Source of the DNA: an uncultured Woeseiaceae bacterium
Lineage (GTDB): Bacteria; Pseudomonadota; Gammaproteobacteria; Steroidobacterales; Woeseiaceae
Direction: 5' to 3'
NCBI GenBank assembly: GCA_947259145.1
Contig: CAMYLB010000036.1
Coordinates: forward strand, 1 to 36,610
DNA: 36,610 bases
Positions 33,669 to 36,610 of the stretch are shown here, piece after piece (the stretch's first letter is position 1; the number at the start of each line of letters is the position of its first letter). The notes beneath the pieces are model-generated. The model made no database searches and had not been told where the DNA came from. It was given only the letters and a program-made list of their open reading frames with translations. The position numbers were made by a program, and so were the translations under genes.

Positions 33669-34495
33669 AGCTTCTTGCCCATTTCCATAACCGCTCGCAC
33701 GACCTTCAGTGCATCGACCGTCTCCTGAACATCGTGTGCCCGGATCATGTCTGCGCCCTGTATAACCGCGACGACCGCGGCCGCGATACTGGCCGGCATG
33801 CGCTCGGTGATTGTCCGCTCGGTCAACTCGCCCAACGTCGACTTTCTGGACACGCCCACGAGCATCGGCCGGTCGCGCACCCGCAATTGTCGCAGATTTG
33901 CGAGCAACTCGATATTGTGGTCATGAGTCTTTCCAAAGCCAAAACCCGGATCGACGACAATAAGATCTTCGCTAAGCCCCGCAGCAACGCACGCCTCAAT
34001 TCGAGACTCAAGAAACGACGCGACTTCGGCCACCACATCATCGAACTGCGGGTTGTCCTGCATTGTCCGCGGCTTCCCCCGCATGTGCATCAGGCACACG
34101 GGTACTTCGAGTTCTACAGCAGCCGCCATCGCGCCGGCCGCCCGCAGTGCGTACACGTCGTTGATCATCGATGCGCCGGCTGCAACCGCCGCACGCATAA
34201 CCTCGGGCTTACTGGTATCCACAGAAATCGGAACGTCGGTGACGGCACGGATCGACTCGATAATCGGCACTACGCGATCAAGCTCTTCCTGCTCGCTGAC
34301 GTTCTTCGCGCCCGGACGAGTAGATTCGCCACCGATATCGATTATCGCGGCACCGGCCTCAGCCATCATGGCCGCCTGCCGCAACGCTATGTGAGGATTA
34401 TCGAATCGACCGCCGTCGGAAAAAGAATCCGGCGTGACGTTGAGTATGCCCATCACTGCCGGAGCCGCGATGGTTAGAGAACCTAGGCGCAACAT
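33665..34495 (-). CDS. folP: Dihydropteroate synthase
   Basis: 276 residues from MLRLGSLTIAAPAVMGILNV. It condenses p-aminobenzoate with dihydropterin pyrophosphate in folate synthesis and is the sulfonamide target. Motifs: 'GILNVTPDSFSDGGRF', 'IDIGGESTRPGA', 'LMHMRGKPRTM', 'DPGFGFGKT' and 'GVSRKS'. The frame is open 43 codons further upstream into ftsH, but that stretch is Arg/Ser-rich and non-homologous. A GAGA seven bases before 34495 gives a weak site. It follows ftsH by 61 bases. Confidence 0.96.
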   Translation of the reverse strand: MLRLGSLTIAAPAVMGILNVTPDSFSDGGRFDNPHIALRQAAMMAEAGAAIIDIGGESTRPGAKNVSEQEELDRVVPIIESIRAVTDVPISVDTSKPEVMRAAVAAGASMINDVYALRAAGAMAAAVELEVPVCLMHMRGKPRTMQDNPQFDDVVAEVASFLESRIEACVAAGLSEDLIVVDPGFGFGKTHDHNIELLANLRQLRVRDRPMLVGVSRKSTLGELTERTITERMPASIAAAVVAVIQGADMIRAHDVQETVDALKVVRAVMEMGKKL

Positions 34496-34556
34496 TTTTG
34501 TCTCGTGAAGGCCGGACTCTGGCCGGCAGGCGCTCGCACGAAGTCCGGGCGAAGAG

Positions 34557-36456
34557 CTAGTGTTCGCTCGCCGGACCACCGATTGTCCCGGTGGCATCCG
34601 ATTCGGCGCTCGTCGAGCCGCCATCAGGACTCGTGGGCTCTATCGTATCGTCCCAGTCCTCGGGTGGCTGTGGCTCCCGGCCTGCCATGATGTCCTTGAT
34701 CTGCGTGTCTCCGATCGTCTCGTACTTGACGAGCGCTTTAGCCATCGCATGCAATTTATCGATATTTTCGTCGAGCAGATTTTTCGCACGCTCGTAATTG
34801 CTGTCGATGATTCGCCTTACCTCTTCATCGATCGCGTGCGCCGTATCATCGGATACCTGCTTATGCTGAGTCACCGAGCGGCCGAGGAACACCTCGCCAT
34901 CGTCTTCGCTGTAAGTCAGTGGACCGAGGCGATCCGATAGCCCCCACTTGGTCACCATATTGCGGGCGATTTCGGTGGCGCGCTCGATATCATTTGACGC
35001 ACCCGTCGTAACACCTCCAGCGCCGTTGATCAGCTCTTCGGCAATACGCCCGCCAAACAGGCTCGAAATACTGCTCTCTAGTCGCTGCCGCGACATGCTG
35101 TAGCGATCCTCTTCGGGCAAATACATCGTTACGCCAAGCGCTCTGCCTCGAGGAATAATGGTCACCTTGTAAACGGGGTCATGTTCCGGCACGAGGTAGC
35201 CGATAATCGCATGACCGGCCTCATGATAGGCAGTGTTGAGCTTCTCTTTCTCGCTCATGACCATCGAGCGGCGCTCGGCACCCATCATGATCTTGTCTTT
35301 GGCCTTCTCGAACTCATCCATGCTGACAACGCGCTTGTTCGAGCGCGCCGCAAACAGCGCTGCCTCATTGACGAGGTTTGCCAGGTCAGCGCCGGAGAAA
35401 CCAGGCGTACCACGTGCGATAATTCCCGGACGCACATCCTCGCTCAGCGGCACTTTGCGCATGTGTACTTTGAGGATCAGCTCGCGACCGCGAACATCCG
35501 GTAACGGCACCACGACCTGACGATCAAAACGACCCGGTCGTAACAGTGCTGGATCAAGAACATCGGGCCGGTTGGTCGCGGCAATGACGATGACGCCCTC
35601 GGTACCTTCGAAGCCATCCATTTCCACGAGCATCTGGTTCAGCGTTTGCTCGCGTTCGTCGTGTCCGCCACCCAGTCCGGCGCCACGGTGACGACCCACG
35701 GCGTCGAGCTCGTCAATAAAGATGATACAAGGTGCCTGCTTTTTCGCCTGATCGAACATGTCACGGACACGTGATGCGCCTACGCCGACAAACATCTCCA
35801 CAAAATCGGAGCCTGATATCGTGAAGAACGGCACTTTTGCTTCGCCCGCGATCGCTTTCGCCAGCAGCGTCTTACCGGTGTTTCGGAATTTTTCCACCCA
35901 GCCGCTGGAACTTGCTCGGGTCTTTCAGGAATTCGACGATCTCGGCAACTTCTGCCTTGGCTTCGTCAATGCCGGCAACATCGGCAAACGTAATGCCCAC
36001 CTGATCTTCACCGAGAAGTCGCGCCTTGCTCTTGCCGAACGACATGGCCCCACGGCCGCCACCGCCACCCTGCATCTGGCGCATGAAGTAGATCCAGACA
36101 CCAATCAGCAGCAGGATCGGGAAGGAACTGATCAGCAGCTGGCCAATAAGACTCTGCTGTTTCTTGTCAGCACCGGTAAAATTCACGCCGTTCTTGTCGA
36201 GCAAGCCGATCAAGGTATTGTTGTCAGTTTCCGGGCTTACCGTATAGAACTGCAGCGGCTCAGTTTTGCCGAAGCGAATCTGGTCTTCGTCAATAACGGC
36301 GATCGCAACTTGCCCCGACCGTACCTGCGTTAGAAATTCCGAATAGTCTTTCTTCTGTGGCTGTCCGCCGCTGACGCCGGACAGGCCCTGCACCACCGAC
36401 AGCAGAACGACGATGATGACAATAAAGACCAGTATGTTTTTAGTTAAATCATTCAC
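34557..36456 (-). pseudogene. ftsH: ATP-dependent zinc metalloprotease FtsH, frameshifted by a deletion in Walker A
   Basis: Membrane AAA+ protease. The 5' part (36456 to about 35881) carries two membrane helices ('ILVFIVIIVVLLSVV', '[16 protein letters not shown]') and runs to '[10 protein letters not shown]'. Here the frame changes, and the 3' part resumes at '[19 protein letters not shown]' (about 35880 onwards). It continues through Walker B '[12 protein letters not shown]', the zinc motif 'HEAGH' and a normal C-terminus. Between IPK and TGKT the family always has 'GVL(M/L)VGPPG'. Nine codons are reduced to one base, a loss of 26 nt at 35880/35881, destroying most of Walker A (GPPGTGKT). 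Read literally the enzyme is dead, yet the rest is pristine. Confidence 0.92.
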
Positions 36457-36525
36457 ATTCGGATTCCGTACAGAGGGGGCGCCAAGACCGAGGCATTCTT
36501 GGCCGGCTTTGATTATTTGACACTA

Positions 36526-36610
36526 CTACAATCGGTAGTTCCTCGCTACCAAGTAAACCTCACGGCTGCCGGCTCTTGATGCCTTCGGCTTCATGACCCT
36601 GACACGCTCG
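36526..36610 (-). CDS. rlmE: 23S rRNA 2'-O-methyltransferase RlmE (FtsJ), C-terminal fragment
   Basis: The last 27 residues of a frame entering from beyond the window: ERVRVMKPKASRAGSREVYL continuing to ARNYRL and TAG at 36528-36526. 'V.KP.ASR..SREVYL.A' is the conserved end of RlmE, which methylates U2552 of 23S rRNA. rlmE immediately upstream of ftsH is the classic heat-shock arrangement. The 69-base gap before ftsH shows no clear promoter. Confidence 0.85.
   Translation of the reverse strand, partial: ERVRVMKPKASRAGSREVYLVARNYRL

Noticed and set aside
34496-34624. Longer N-terminus for folP
   Set aside because: It overlaps the 3' end of ftsH, is low-complexity and lies outside the family start.

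Overview
The window looks like a piece of a gammaproteobacterial chromosome of roughly 55-58% GC. The block rlmE-ftsH-folP-glmM-tpiA-secG-tRNA-Leu(GAG)-nuoA..N on the minus strand is an order known from Xanthomonas- and Chromatiales-like Gammaproteobacteria. The rest (hflKC apart from hfq, a DUF1538 pair, a wax ester synthase, HMG-CoA reductase) suggests a marine or environmental lineage. I cannot name a species.

Layout. 1-4423 (+): a translationally coupled operon of a 2-oxoacid:ferredoxin oxidoreductase (alpha, cut by the window edge, and beta), a wax ester synthase/diacylglycerol acyltransferase and a soluble class I HMG-CoA reductase. This would link 2-oxoacid oxidation, acyl-CoA storage and mevalonate formation. 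4424-5301 (+): a small ORF and an FHA-domain protein. 5576-6950 (-): a small secreted protein, a GNAT-like remnant and a cold-shock protein, with two clear terminators. 7206-9229 (-): hflK-hflC, the regulators of FtsH. 9581-12361: a tiny ORF, a secreted pectinacetylesterase/Notum-like esterase, a decayed hairpin-rich spacer and a WYL-TerB protein. 12570-15896: a CorC/CNNM-type membrane protein, remnants of two cation antiporters (CPA2 and CaCA types) and a DUF1538 pair. Several of these concern cation transport.

15897-16652 is the most unusual stretch. It is a hairpin-rich array with three identical 19-nt copies of a tRNA-fMet 3' tail, 157 and 160 bases apart, each joined to a strong terminator hairpin whose stem varies by compensating changes. 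The copy beside nuoN belongs to a tRNA-fMet that lacks its 5' acceptor strand and most of its D arm. Here the usual neighbourhood (rimP-nusA-infB) is also replaced by unrelated genes.

16666-30809 (-) is the complete 14-subunit respiratory complex I operon. 30989-36610 (-) is the housekeeping block. Two essential genes are broken: nuoL by an exact 49-bp tandem duplication and a separate deletion, and ftsH by a deletion that removes most of the Walker A motif. With the shortened tRNA-fMet, there are four indels in highly conserved sequence on one contig. Assembly error is the simplest explanation and real gene decay the alternative.
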